From Patescibacteria group bacterium (GTDB lineage: Bacteria; Patescibacteriota; Microgenomatia; Levybacterales; UBA12049), in contig JAMCZC010000035.1 of the NCBI GenBank assembly GCA_023485865.1, positions 1-44,131 on the forward strand: a stretch of 44,131 bases of DNA, given 5' to 3'. Positions 33,463-40,504 of this stretch are shown here, in pieces; position 1 is the first letter of the stretch; each line of letters opens with the position of its first letter. Made by a program: the position numbers and the translations under genes. A model generated the notes under the pieces. The model saw only the letters and a program-made list of their open reading frames with translations. It was not told where the DNA came from and did no database searches.

Positions 33463-33517
33463 AGCTAATACCAACGTAGCAGTTCTTTTTTGAAAATGCA
33501 AGCCCCCAGATAATGAT

Positions 33518-33612
33518 AAATATGCAAATGCTAAATAAGCAAATGAATATTTAAATGATTTAATGATTAATTCATTCATTTGAGATTTGCTTATTTGCTT
33601 ATTGGGTTATTT
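33518..33612. repeat. Hairpin element A8 between divergent genes
   Basis: 95 bp, differing from element A10 (40505-40599) by about one base. Arms AAATATGCAAATGCTAAATA and ATTTGCTTATTTGCTTATTG. It separates the response-regulator operon from argS and reaches to about 8 bp before the argS -10 box. Confidence 0.85.
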
Positions 33613-33617
33613 TATTG

Positions 33618-33626
33618 TGGTACAAT
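33618..33626 (+). promoter_or_regulatory. Extended -10 promoter of argS
   Basis: TGGTACAAT: a TGn extension plus TACAAT at 33621-33626, ending 9 nt before the ATG at 33636. No clear -35; that region is the hairpin element arm. Predicts a nearly leaderless argS mRNA. Confidence 0.5.
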
Positions 33627-33635
33627 ATTGCCAAT

Positions 33636-35282
33636 ATGCCTAAAGATGAGATAATCCAAAGTCTAAAAAATGCCTTAAAAGAGTTAGGAGTAGAGGAATT
33701 TGAACCCCAGATAGAACGGCCCAAAGATCCGCAAAACGGCGATTTTTCTTCAAACATCGCGCTCATTTCATTCGCAAAAATCAAAAATCAAAAATCAAAA
33801 ATCAAAAATCCGTTGGATTTGGCTCAGGAAATCGTTTCCATACTAAATACCAAATACCAAATACCAAATACCGTATCTAAAGCTGAAGCTGTGGCTCCGG
33901 GGTTTATTAATTTTTATTTATCAAACGAATATCTGCAAAAACAAGTTCAGGAAATTATCAAAGAGGGCGATAATTATGGTTTGTTAACTATCGGCAAAGG
34001 CAAGAAGGCCAGTGTTGAGTTTGTGTCCGCAAATCCGACAGGCCCTTTGCATATCGGTAATGCCGTTGGCGGACCGCTTGGAGATACGATTGCAAATGTC
34101 TTGACAAAATCAGGCTATAACGTCAAAAGAGAGTATCTGCATAATGACGTCGGCGGGCAGGTGCTAAAGCTTGGCGAAGCAATTTATTTTGAACTCAATC
34201 CCGGCGAAAAACCAGCGGACGAGGAAACCCAATATCAAGGCGAATATATAAAAGAACTAGCTCAAAAAGTATCAGAATCACTAAAAGCATCGCATTTGTC
34301 AAAAGAGGAGTTTGTCGGGAAAGCCGCGTCAAACGCGGTTTCAATAATACTTGAGGGGATTCTTAAAGACTGCGAAGGAATGGGAATTAAGTTCGATATT
34401 GTCAGAAAAGAGTCGGATTTAAGGAAGGAAGTGCCCGAAGCGTTGGCCAAAATCAAAAAATTTATCAAAGAAAAAGACGGGGCAGAGTGGTTTGCGCCCG
34501 CGGACGAATTTTTAAAAGACAGGGAAACTGTGGTTAAAAAGTCAGACGGTCAGTATACCTATTTTGCTTCGGATATTGCTTATCACAACGAAAAAATGAG
34601 CAAAAATGATTTAGTTATTGACATTTTGGGTTCAAATCATTCCGGACACGTGCCAAGGCTCCAGGCGGCGGTTAAAGCTTTGGGGTTTGACGTTAATAAT
34701 TTTAAAGTGATTTTATACCAATATGTCAGGCTAAAAAGAGGTTCGGAAATCGTGAAAATGAGCAAAAGAGCGGGTAATTTTGTAACCGCCGCGGAGGTTT
34801 TGGATGAGGTGGGGAAGGATGCCTTTCGTTTTTTTCTTTTAAGAAGCGCGCCCGAAACGCATATGGATTTTGATTTGGAATTGGCAAAAAAGCAAGCCAG
34901 CGAAAATCCTGTTTTTTACGTCCAATACGCCTACACGCGAATATCTTCGATATTCGCTAAATTTCAAATTTCAAATTTCAAATTTCAAATTAGCGAAGCA
35001 GACGCAAGTCTGCTAACGCATAAAGAAGAGGTTGCCCTGATAAGGCATTTGCTAAAATTACCCGGGTTAATTGAGGAAGTTTCCCGTACTTTTGCGGTAC
35101 ATACTTTCACAACTTACGCTATGGAGCTGGCCACGCTTTTTCATAAATTCTATGAAGCTCACAGGGTAATCTCAAAAGATGGTAATTTAACCAAAGCCCG
35201 TTTGGCACTTTTAGAAGCCACCCGAATTACCCTCAAAAACACGTTGGATTTACTGGGTGTTTCCGCGCCTGAAAAAATGTAA
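33636..35282 (+). CDS. argS: Arginyl-tRNA synthetase
   Basis: 548 residues from ATG 33636; the earlier in-frame ATG at 33615 lies upstream of the -10 box. Class I synthetase charging tRNA-Arg. It has an N-terminal additional domain, the HIGH motif H139-I-G-N in ANPTGPLHIGNAVGG, KMSK starting at K374 (VKMSKRAGNFV) and a C-terminal DALR anticodon-binding domain (VQYAYTRISSIFAK ... LARLALLEATRITLKNTLDL-like). Inserted low-complexity segments come from heptamer repeats: KIKNQKSKIKN (ATCAAAA), NTKYQIPNT (AAATACC) and KFQISNFKFQIS (AAATTTC), the last followed by a small hairpin (AGCAGAC-gcaa-GTCTGCT, 34996-35013). A tRNA-Arg(CCT) lies 4.4 kb downstream. Confidence 0.95.
   Translation: MPKDEIIQSLKNALKELGVEEFEPQIERPKDPQNGDFSSNIALISFAKIKNQKSKIKNPLDLAQEIVSILNTKYQIPNTVSKAEAVAPGFINFYLSNEYLQKQVQEIIKEGDNYGLLTIGKGKKASVEFVSANPTGPLHIGNAVGGPLGDTIANVLTKSGYNVKREYLHNDVGGQVLKLGEAIYFELNPGEKPADEETQYQGEYIKELAQKVSESLKASHLSKEEFVGKAASNAVSIILEGILKDCEGMGIKFDIVRKESDLRKEVPEALAKIKKFIKEKDGAEWFAPADEFLKDRETVVKKSDGQYTYFASDIAYHNEKMSKNDLVIDILGSNHSGHVPRLQAAVKALGFDVNNFKVILYQYVRLKRGSEIVKMSKRAGNFVTAAEVLDEVGKDAFRFFLLRSAPETHMDFDLELAKKQASENPVFYVQYAYTRISSIFAKFQISNFKFQISEADASLLTHKEEVALIRHLLKLPGLIEEVSRTFAVHTFTTYAMELATLFHKFYEAHRVISKDGNLTKARLALLEATRITLKNTLDLLGVSAPEKM
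33776..33872 (+). repeat. Two heptamer tracts inside argS
   Basis: ATCAAAA units (33776-33811) encode KIKNQKSKIKN and AAATACC units (33841-33872) encode NTKYQIPNT in the N-terminal domain. A third tract, AAATTTC, lies at 34959-34991. Confidence 0.75.
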
Positions 35283-35419
35283 GAGTTATGGGTGCTGAGG
35301 TCGCTTACAGAAAATTTTTTTGGTACGTGCGCGATAAAGCTCAAGTTGTCCATCAAATAATGCCCGCTACTCCGTGCCGCAAAAATTTTGTAAGCTCCCC
35401 GCGCCGCCTATTTTCCTCC

Positions 35420-35448
35420 TTCAAATTTTTCTTTCCCCCTGCTATAAT
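35420..35448 (+). promoter_or_regulatory. Promoter of the M16 protease gene
   Basis: TTCAAA (35420-35425), 17-bp spacer, and TGC plus TATAAT (35443-35448). The perfect extended -10 ends 9 nt before the ATG at 35458, so the message is nearly leaderless. Confidence 0.6.
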
Positions 35449-35457
35449 AAGCTTCTT

Positions 35458-36741
35458 ATGAACTATAACCGTAAAGTTCTCCCAAACGGCCTTCGCATTA
35501 TAACTGTTCCCATGCCTTCGTTTGAAAGCGCGACATCTTTAGTTATGGTCGGAGCAGGCTCAAGGTACGAAACAAATAAAAACAACGGCATTTCTCACTT
35601 TTTGGAGCATATGGCTTTTAAGGGAACAAAGAAGCGCCCCTCGGCAATTGATATATCAGGTCTAATTGACGGAATAGGCGGGGAATTTAATGCTTTTACC
35701 GGTAAGGAAACAACGGGTTATTATATAAAATCCGCAATTTCCCACGTTGATTTGTGTTTGGATGTTTTATCCGATATGCTGCAAAATTCAAAACTTGACC
35801 CAAAAGAAATAGAAAAAGAAAAAGGCGTAATTTTGGAGGAAATCAACCTTTACGAAGATACGCCTTCAAGTAAAATCGGCGACGTTTACGAACGGCTTTT
35901 GTACGGCGATACACCCATGGGTTGGGATACAGCCGGCGAAAAAGACGTTATCAGGCAAATTAACAGGCAAGATTTTCAAAATTACATGCAAAGTCTCTAT
36001 AGCGCTGACAACATTGCGGTTGTGGTTGCCGGCGGAATAAATGAAGATAAAACAGTTACGCTTATTGAAAAATACTTTGGGAAAATGCCTAAGTTTGATA
36101 CATTACGATACCAAAAAGTCGTTGAAAAACAGGGAAAACCTAAGATTTTAATCAAAGAGAAGAAAACAGAGCAGGTTCACATTGCTTTAGGGTTTAGAAC
36201 GGTTCCTCTTAATCATCCCGACAGACACAGCCTAGCTGTTTTGTCTGCAATTTTGGGCGGCGGAATGAGTTCAAGGCTTTTTCACGAAGTCAGAGAAAAA
36301 AGAGGACTCGCGTATTACGTAAGAACAGTCTCGGAGCAGTACCAGGACGCCGGAAATCTGGTTTCAACGGCCGGTCTTGATCCCAAAAGGGCGGAAGAGG
36401 GGATTAGGGTAATAGTCGAGGAATACGGTAAGATATCAAAAATCAAAAATCAAAAATCAAAAATAACAAACAGAGAGTTAACAAAAGCAAAGGAGTTGAT
36501 AAAAGGGAATTTTGTTTTGGCATTAGAAAACAGCCGTTCGGTTGCCGGCTTTTATTCCCAAGCAGAGCTTTTAGAAGAAAAAATTGAAAATCCTGAAGAA
36601 ATTATGGCAAAAATCGATAAAGTTACGGTTTCGGACGTAGAAAACGCGGCAGAAAAGTATTTCAAAGAAGAAGTGATGAACTTAGCGGTCATTGGCAATT
36701 TCTCTAGTGGACAAAATTTTGAAAAGTTGTTAAAGTTATAG
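35458..36741 (+). CDS. M16-family zinc metalloprotease (processing-peptidase-like)
   Basis: 427 residues from ATG 35458; the frame is open to 35374, but the TATAAT box lies inside that extension. The inverted zinc motif H47-F-L-E50-H51 is followed by the distal glutamate region KGVILEEINLYED, as in M16B peptidases. The C-terminal half has the usual R/Y pair region (REKRGLAYYVRTVSEQYQDA). About residues 324-335 (KISKIKNQKSKI) are encoded by an ATCAAAA repeat. No signal peptide is evident, so it probably acts in the cytoplasm. M16 proteins cleave peptides or process precursors; the substrate here is unknown. Confidence 0.92.
   Translation: MNYNRKVLPNGLRIITVPMPSFESATSLVMVGAGSRYETNKNNGISHFLEHMAFKGTKKRPSAIDISGLIDGIGGEFNAFTGKETTGYYIKSAISHVDLCLDVLSDMLQNSKLDPKEIEKEKGVILEEINLYEDTPSSKIGDVYERLLYGDTPMGWDTAGEKDVIRQINRQDFQNYMQSLYSADNIAVVVAGGINEDKTVTLIEKYFGKMPKFDTLRYQKVVEKQGKPKILIKEKKTEQVHIALGFRTVPLNHPDRHSLAVLSAILGGGMSSRLFHEVREKRGLAYYVRTVSEQYQDAGNLVSTAGLDPKRAEEGIRVIVEEYGKISKIKNQKSKITNRELTKAKELIKGNFVLALENSRSVAGFYSQAELLEEKIENPEEIMAKIDKVTVSDVENAAEKYFKEEVMNLAVIGNFSSGQNFEKLLKL
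36434..36466 (+). repeat. ATCAAAA heptamer tract inside the M16 protease gene
   Basis: Encodes SKIKNQKSKI between the helices EEYGKI and RELTKAKEL. Confidence 0.75.
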
Positions 36742-36877
36742 GTGATTGATGATTGACAGTAGAAACTAGAAGCTAGAATTTGAGGTTAGATGATAGAGGA
36801 TAGAGAATAAAAATTTCCATTTTCAAACTTCAAGATCCAGTATCTAGCATCAAGCTTCAAGCATCAAAAATATATTT
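36742..36877. other. 136-bp repeat-like gap before ndk
   Basis: Degenerate 7-8-mers (ACTAGAAGCTAGAA, ATCAAGCTTCAAGCATC) arranged as a loose inverted repeat. No promoter that I can defend. Confidence 0.4.
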
Positions 36878-37450
36878 ATGGAACAGACGTTTGTAATGAT
36901 AAAGCCCGATGGGGTTAAAAGAGGCTTGATAGGAGAAATCATCCGCAGGTTCGAAAGAATGGGGTTAAAAATAGTGGCAATGAAAATGGTTTCTGCAAAA
37001 GACGAAGTTTTGCTCAAGCACTACAACGCCGATGATACAAAAACTCTGCAAAGGTGGGGAGAAAAAACCCTTAAAACTTATACTCAATACGGCAAAGATG
37101 CCAAAAAAGACCTCGGAACAGACGATCCGCAGGAATTAGGAAAGATGGTCAAAGGCTGGCTTTTTGACTATGTAAAATCAGGACCGATGGTGGCGATGAT
37201 TCTGGAAGGAAAACACGCGGTTGATAACGTTATTGCGATGGCAGGCCCGACAATGCCGGTTCAGGCGCCCGCAGGAACAATCAGGGGGGATTATTCAACC
37301 GACTCCGCCGCATACGCCAACGCTGAAAAAAGAGGAGTTATGAATTTGGTGCATATTTCCACCAGTCTTGAGGAGGCAAACGTAGAAAAAGCCCTCTGGT
37401 TTACCGCCGAAGAAATCCAAAGCTACAAAAGAGCGGAAGAGCTTATTTAA
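36878..37450 (+). CDS. ndk: Nucleoside diphosphate kinase, enlarged form
   Basis: 190 residues against about 140 for typical bacterial Ndk. It transfers the gamma phosphate from NTPs to NDPs. Seen: the start EQTFVMIKPDGVKRGLIGEI, GPMVAMILEGKHAVDNV, AGTIRGDYSTD and the active-site segment NLVHISTSLEEA with the phospho-histidine, in place of the usual NxxHGSDS. The additional residues are mainly at about 50-100 (NADDTKTLQRWGEKTLKTYT ... LGKMVKGWLFDYVKS), with a few more near 145-150. The replaced GSD residues next to the histidine are unusual. The assignment is solid at fold level. Confidence 0.88.
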   Translation: MEQTFVMIKPDGVKRGLIGEIIRRFERMGLKIVAMKMVSAKDEVLLKHYNADDTKTLQRWGEKTLKTYTQYGKDAKKDLGTDDPQELGKMVKGWLFDYVKSGPMVAMILEGKHAVDNVIAMAGPTMPVQAPAGTIRGDYSTDSAAYANAEKRGVMNLVHISTSLEEANVEKALWFTAEEIQSYKRAEELI

Positions 37451-37470
37451 CAAAATACTACAAATACTAC

Positions 37471-37558
37471 AAATGATAAATAAGCAAATGAATATATTAA
37501 TGCATTAAATCATTTAATTATTGATTTGAAATTTGCTTATTTGCATATTTGCTTATTA
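37471..37558. repeat. Hairpin element A9 between convergent genes
   Basis: ATAAATAAGCAAATGAATAT and ATTTGCTTATTTGCATATTT arms around a TTAATGCATTAA centre. It ends one base before the stop codon of the VKOR gene. Confidence 0.75.
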
Positions 37559-37990
37559 TCAAGTCCTAAGGAATTTAGAATACAAAAGAGAACAAGCAAT
37601 AAAAATAGCGAGCGATATTAGTTCGGATAATAGGCAGTATTGGCAAAAGGACTTTATCTCGAAAAACTGGACAAAAAATAAAACCGCCGAAACAAAAAGT
37701 CCGGAAAGCGCAGTTAAGAAAAGCCCGTGAGCAAACACTTTTCTTTTATCTAAGAAAACGGCGAGGGCAAAAAACATCACCAGTAAATAGAAAAGACTGC
37801 CTAAAAGTGAAATCGGAACACCCAAAATAATTGAATACTGGCTGGTTAAAACGGTTTCGCAGCCGCTTGTTACGGTGCAGGGCGGAAACGCATTTTTGTA
37901 GTGGAGAATTGTTAAATAAGTCGCATCCAAAAGCCCTATGAATGCAAGAATGAGGCAGGCAATGGATAAATTATTTCTTGTTAAGCGCAT
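37559..37990 (-). CDS. Vitamin K epoxide reductase (VKOR) family membrane protein
   Basis: 143 residues with four or five membrane helices. The active-site CxxC is C-Q-Y-C near residue 118-121 (FCQYCLLSE), and the loop cysteines are in PPCTVTSGCETVL (residues about 37-44). Bacterial VKOR reoxidises DsbA-like thiol oxidases and passes electrons to quinone. The DsbA-like gene lies directly upstream on the same strand, 101 bp away, so the two form a disulfide-making pair for secreted proteins, such as the Cys-rich coat-like protein in this window. The start codon lies inside a terminal inverted repeat. Confidence 0.9.
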   Translation of the reverse strand: MRLTRNNLSIACLILAFIGLLDATYLTILHYKNAFPPCTVTSGCETVLTSQYSIILGVPISLLGSLFYLLVMFFALAVFLDKRKVFAHGLFLTALSGLFVSAVLFFVQFFEIKSFCQYCLLSELISLAIFIACSLLYSKFLRT

Positions 37991-38103
37991 CCCGTTAGAA
38001 GCAGATCGCGATCTGCCTAAATTCTCCTTTGTTTATGATTTTAATTTTATTCATAATTCACTCCGATTAAATTCTTTTGCGATCGCGGCTTCTAACGGGA
38101 CGC
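37987..38103. repeat. 117-bp element with 16-bp terminal inverted repeats
   Basis: GCATCCCGTTAGAAGC (37987-38002) and GCTTCTAACGGGACGC (38088-38103) match as an inverted repeat in 15 of 16 positions. Inside the left end is a perfect 16-bp palindrome (GCAGATCGCGATCTGC, 38001-38016). The right end contains the last codons and stop of the DsbA-like gene; the left end contains the VKOR start codon. MITE-like in form. Confidence 0.6.
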
Positions 38104-38826
38104 ATCTTGAATTATTTTTTTGAAGTCATCGTAGCTTCGGGGATTTGCAATTTGCACTCCGTTTACAAAAAAAGTTGGAGTAGCGTTAATGCCGATACTT
38201 GAAGCTTGGTTTTGTGAATCTGCTACATAATTTTTAGTTTCATCGGAAGTCATATCTTTTTGGAATTTATCGGTATCAAGCCCTAATTTTTTGGCGTAAG
38301 CAACAAACGTGTCGGCGGCAGAATCGCTTTGGGCCCAGGAAGCTTGAGTTTCAAAAAGCATGTCGTGCATTTCGAAGAATTTGCCTTGAAGTTTTGCGGC
38401 GTAAGCGGCCTGTGCCGAAATCAGCGCGTTTTTATGAATACTTGTTAAGGGAAAAAACCGGTAAGCAAAATATATTTTATCGCCAAACTCACTCAAAAGT
38501 TGTTTTACAAGCGGGTGATAGGCGGCACAGGCCGGGCACTGGAAGTCGGCGTACTCAACCAGAGTTATTTTTGCTTTTGGATCTCCTTTAGTAATGTCGT
38601 TTTTAGAAACCGGCGGAAGATTAATTGCCGACGAAGATGAAGAGGGGGAAGAACCGGCAAGTTTAATAAGCCCAATAACCGAAAGTCCGACAACTAAAAC
38701 CACCCCTATTATTATGCCCCATTTCTTAAGCAGCGCGTTTCTTTTTTGTGTTTCCGCCTTTTCCTGCCACTCTTGTCTTCGAAGCTCTTTTCTTTCTTTT
38801 TTGGTCAGCTTTTGCTCATCAGCCAT
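38092..38826 (-). CDS. DsbA-like thiol:disulfide oxidoreductase, membrane-anchored
   Basis: 244 residues from ATG 38826. The frame runs back to 38916, but that part overlaps the tRNA-like gene. A basic cytoplasmic start (KLTKKERKELRRQEWQEKAE) precedes one membrane segment (WGIIIGVVLVVGLSVIGLI), so the catalytic part is outside. The thioredoxin fold has active site C-P-A-C (ADFQCPACAAYH), a helical insertion, and the cis-proline loop ATPTFFVNG. It is the thiol oxidase partner of the adjacent VKOR and is probably cotranscribed with the tRNAs upstream and with the VKOR gene. Confidence 0.92.
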   Translation of the reverse strand: MADEQKLTKKERKELRRQEWQEKAETQKRNALLKKWGIIIGVVLVVGLSVIGLIKLAGSSPSSSSSAINLPPVSKNDITKGDPKAKITLVEYADFQCPACAAYHPLVKQLLSEFGDKIYFAYRFFPLTSIHKNALISAQAAYAAKLQGKFFEMHDMLFETQASWAQSDSAADTFVAYAKKLGLDTDKFQKDMTSDETKNYVADSQNQASSIGINATPTFFVNGVQIANPRSYDDFKKIIQDASR

Positions 38827-38873
38827 AGAGGATATAATGGCACTTTGCCGGTTAATTTTCAAGAGGGAATTTG

Positions 38874-39050
38874 TCGGAGAGGAGGGAATTGGACCCTCTG
38901 TCTCTGCGTCCTTCACCCCGTTAATTACTTGTCGGAGACCGCGGAATTGAACCGCGTGCCTCTCGGTCCCGAACCGAGCGTTCTACCGATGAACTAGTCT
39001 CCGTAAATTAACGGGGCGGACGCAGCGTGATGCCGGTTCACTACACTCCG
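38874..39050 (-). other. tRNA-Pro-like gene split by an inserted tRNA-Pro
   Basis: Minus strand. Acceptor CGGAGTG (39044-39050) pairs with CTCTCCG (38875-38881) except one U-U pair; discriminator A at 38874. D arm GTGA-ACCGGCA-TCAC, anticodon stem CTGCG (39021-39025) with CGCAG (38904-38908), variable AGACA, T arm GAGGG-TCCAATT-CCCTC. Without the loop contents the arms total 65 nt, so a 7-nt loop gives a 72-nt tRNA. The loop instead holds 112 nt. Joining TCCG (39017-39020) to GGA (38909-38911) would give loop TCCGGGA, anticodon CGG, but with C at position 33. C1-G72 and A73 are proline-type. The T loop has C at position 55. Possibly a decayed tRNA or one that is spliced. Confidence 0.55.
38932..39003 (-). 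tRNA. tRNA-Pro(CGG)
   Basis: A clean cloverleaf: acceptor CGGAGAC/GTCTCCG (7 bp, C1-G72, A73), D arm GTTC-ATCGGTA-GAAC, anticodon arm CTCGG-TTCGGGA-CCGAG with anticodon CGG at 38969-38971, variable AGGCA, T arm CGCGG-TTCAATT-CCGCG. CCA is not encoded (ACA follows). It is flanked by an 11-bp inverted repeat (38916-38926 and 39006-39016) and lies wholly inside the anticodon loop of the outer tRNA-like gene. Confidence 0.9.
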
Positions 39051-39116
39051 AAACCCCAAACAATTTTACCATTAAAATGATAAAATTATAAGTGTCTTAA
39101 GTTTCTTAAGTAACTT

Positions 39117-39671
39117 ATGTTGCCAAAGTACAAATATTTATTAACCTATCGTTACTCTTTGTTAATCCATGATTTAACAGTTGAATTTACTCTTAAATTT
39201 ATGGCGGGGTTCGATTACCGAAGAAGCAGGGAGCAAATGGTTCAGGCAGCCAGATCCGGAAAGCAGAATATAGTAGAAGGAGTAGGCCAGAGTTTAATTT
39301 CGAAAAAAGGAGAGATAAAACTTCTGGGAGTTGCCAATGCTTCCTTGGAAGAACTCCTGTCGGATTATGAAGATTTTTTGCGTCAGCATAGCCTTGAAAT
39401 TTGGCCAAAAACAGATATTAAAATTAGCAATTTTAGAAAAATTGCTTATAGGCTAAGTGTCTTAGCTAATTTAAGTAACCTAGGAGAATTTAAAGAAAAA
39501 CCAAAACTTTCAGAAAATCCCGAAGAAGCTGCAAATTTTCTTTTAACACTCTGCCACCAAGCCACATTTTTACTTTCAAGACAGATTGCAAAAATGGAGG
39601 AGATATTTATAAGAGAAGGCGGTTACAGCGAAAATTTGTTTAAAAAGAGATTAAATAGTAAAATTAAGTAA
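39117..39671 (+). CDS. Four-helix-bundle (S23-type) protein next to tRNA genes
   Basis: 184 residues. LLIHDLTVEFTLKFM ... REQMVQAARSGKQNIVEGVG ... KLLGVANASLEELLSDYEDF ... FLLTLCHQATFLLSRQIAKM and the end IREGGYSENLF match the S23-type protein at 15422-16069 closely. Function unknown. It lies 66 bp from the nested tRNA-Pro and 27 bp before tRNA-Arg. Short repeats of the type AAGTAACTTA flank the gene, and a similar stretch (AAGTGTCTTAG ... AAGTAACCTAGG, near 39456-39486) lies inside it at the point where the paralogue also has an insert. Confidence 0.82.
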   Translation: MLPKYKYLLTYRYSLLIHDLTVEFTLKFMAGFDYRRSREQMVQAARSGKQNIVEGVGQSLISKKGEIKLLGVANASLEELLSDYEDFLRQHSLEIWPKTDIKISNFRKIAYRLSVLANLSNLGEFKEKPKLSENPEEAANFLLTLCHQATFLLSRQIAKMEEIFIREGGYSENLFKKRLNSKIK

Positions 39672-39698
39672 CTTAAGTAGCCTAGGCTACTTATTAAT

Positions 39699-39770
39699 GC
39701 CCTTGTAGCTCAACGGATAGAGCAGCGCAGTCCTAACGCGCAGATAGAGGTTCAATTCCCCTCAAGGGTA
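39699..39770 (+). tRNA. tRNA-Arg(CCT)
   Basis: Acceptor GCCCTTG/CAAGGGT with a G-U first pair, D arm GCTC-AACGGATA-GAGC, anticodon arm GCGCA-GTCCTAA-CGCGC with anticodon CCT at 39732-39734, variable AGAT, T arm AGAGG-TTCAATT-CCCCT (one A-C mismatch). Discriminator A at 39770; CCA is not encoded (CAT follows, beginning the sortase start). Reads AGG codons. Confidence 0.88.
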
Positions 39771-39771
39771 C

Positions 39772-40497
39772 ATGAATAAGTCAGAAATTATCCGCTACCT
39801 TATCCTTCGTTCAATTGGCAATTTTTTGGTTTTGTTTGCAATTTTTGGGGTTTTGGCAACTTTTGGTCCGGCTGCCTACTACGAAATTTCTTTTAAAATA
39901 GTTCAGGCCAGGGGAGTCCATTATCGGGTTTATGAGCCCAAAGATACGACATCGCCTCTCGGGGAGATTCTAAAACAGCAAAAAATTGGGTCTGTTAAAG
40001 TTTATAGCGGCGGATTTGCAGATGTTCTGGCGGGTCCAAAAGAGCAGATTTTGATACCTAATGATACATCTTTTGATATTTTGATACCAAAACTTGGGGC
40101 AAACGCCAAAGTTTTTCCTAACGTTGACGCATCAGATGAAAACCAGTTTTTACCGGTTTTAAAGCAGGGAGTTGCTCACGCAAAGGGAACTGTTTTCCCC
40201 GGAATGAAGGGTAATATTTATCTTTTTGCCCACTCAACCGATAACTTTTGGGATGTTGGCAGGTATAACGCTATTTTTTATCTTCTAAAAGATCTTTTGC
40301 CTGGCGATGACGTAGTAATCTTTTTCCAAAACAAAAGGTATAATTATGTAGTTACAGGTTCAAAAACGGTCGACCCTTCTGATGTTTCGTACATTGTAAA
40401 TGCGCAAAACCAGAAGTCCGAAACCTTGATTTTGCAAACCTGCTGGCCTCCGGGGACTACCTGGAAAAGATGGCTAGTTTTTGCAAAGCCCAAGTAA
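39772..40497 (+). CDS. Sortase-family transpeptidase
   Basis: 241 residues. An N-terminal membrane segment (IGNFLVLFAIFGVLATFGPA) anchors the catalytic domain outside. Catalytic triad candidates: H154 in YLFAHS, C224 in LILQTCWPP, R233 in TWKRWLVF. Spacing and the TLxTC-like motif fit sortase class D/E. Sortases attach secreted proteins to the cell wall or join pilins; no LPxTG-type substrate is evident in this window. The ATG begins 2 nt after the tRNA-Arg discriminator base, so tRNA 3' processing would generate the mRNA 5' end with a 1-nt leader. No separate promoter seen. Confidence 0.88.
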   Translation: MNKSEIIRYLILRSIGNFLVLFAIFGVLATFGPAAYYEISFKIVQARGVHYRVYEPKDTTSPLGEILKQQKIGSVKVYSGGFADVLAGPKEQILIPNDTSFDILIPKLGANAKVFPNVDASDENQFLPVLKQGVAHAKGTVFPGMKGNIYLFAHSTDNFWDVGRYNAIFYLLKDLLPGDDVVIFFQNKRYNYVVTGSKTVDPSDVSYIVNAQNQKSETLILQTCWPPGTTWKRWLVFAKPK

Positions 40498-40504
40498 TAA
40501 TTAC

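Noticed and set aside
33463-33579. Response regulator with a hydrophobic N-terminal extension
   Set aside because: The extension is translated hairpin-element sequence; the receiver fold begins at MKILLIDDD.
38827-38916. Longer DsbA-like protein starting at 38916
   Set aside because: The additional codons overlap the tRNA-like gene and encode a sequence unlike an N-terminal anchor; ATG 38826 fits better.
38912-39016. Group I intron in the outer tRNA
   Set aside because: 105 nt is too short, no group I core is visible, and most of it is a complete tRNA.
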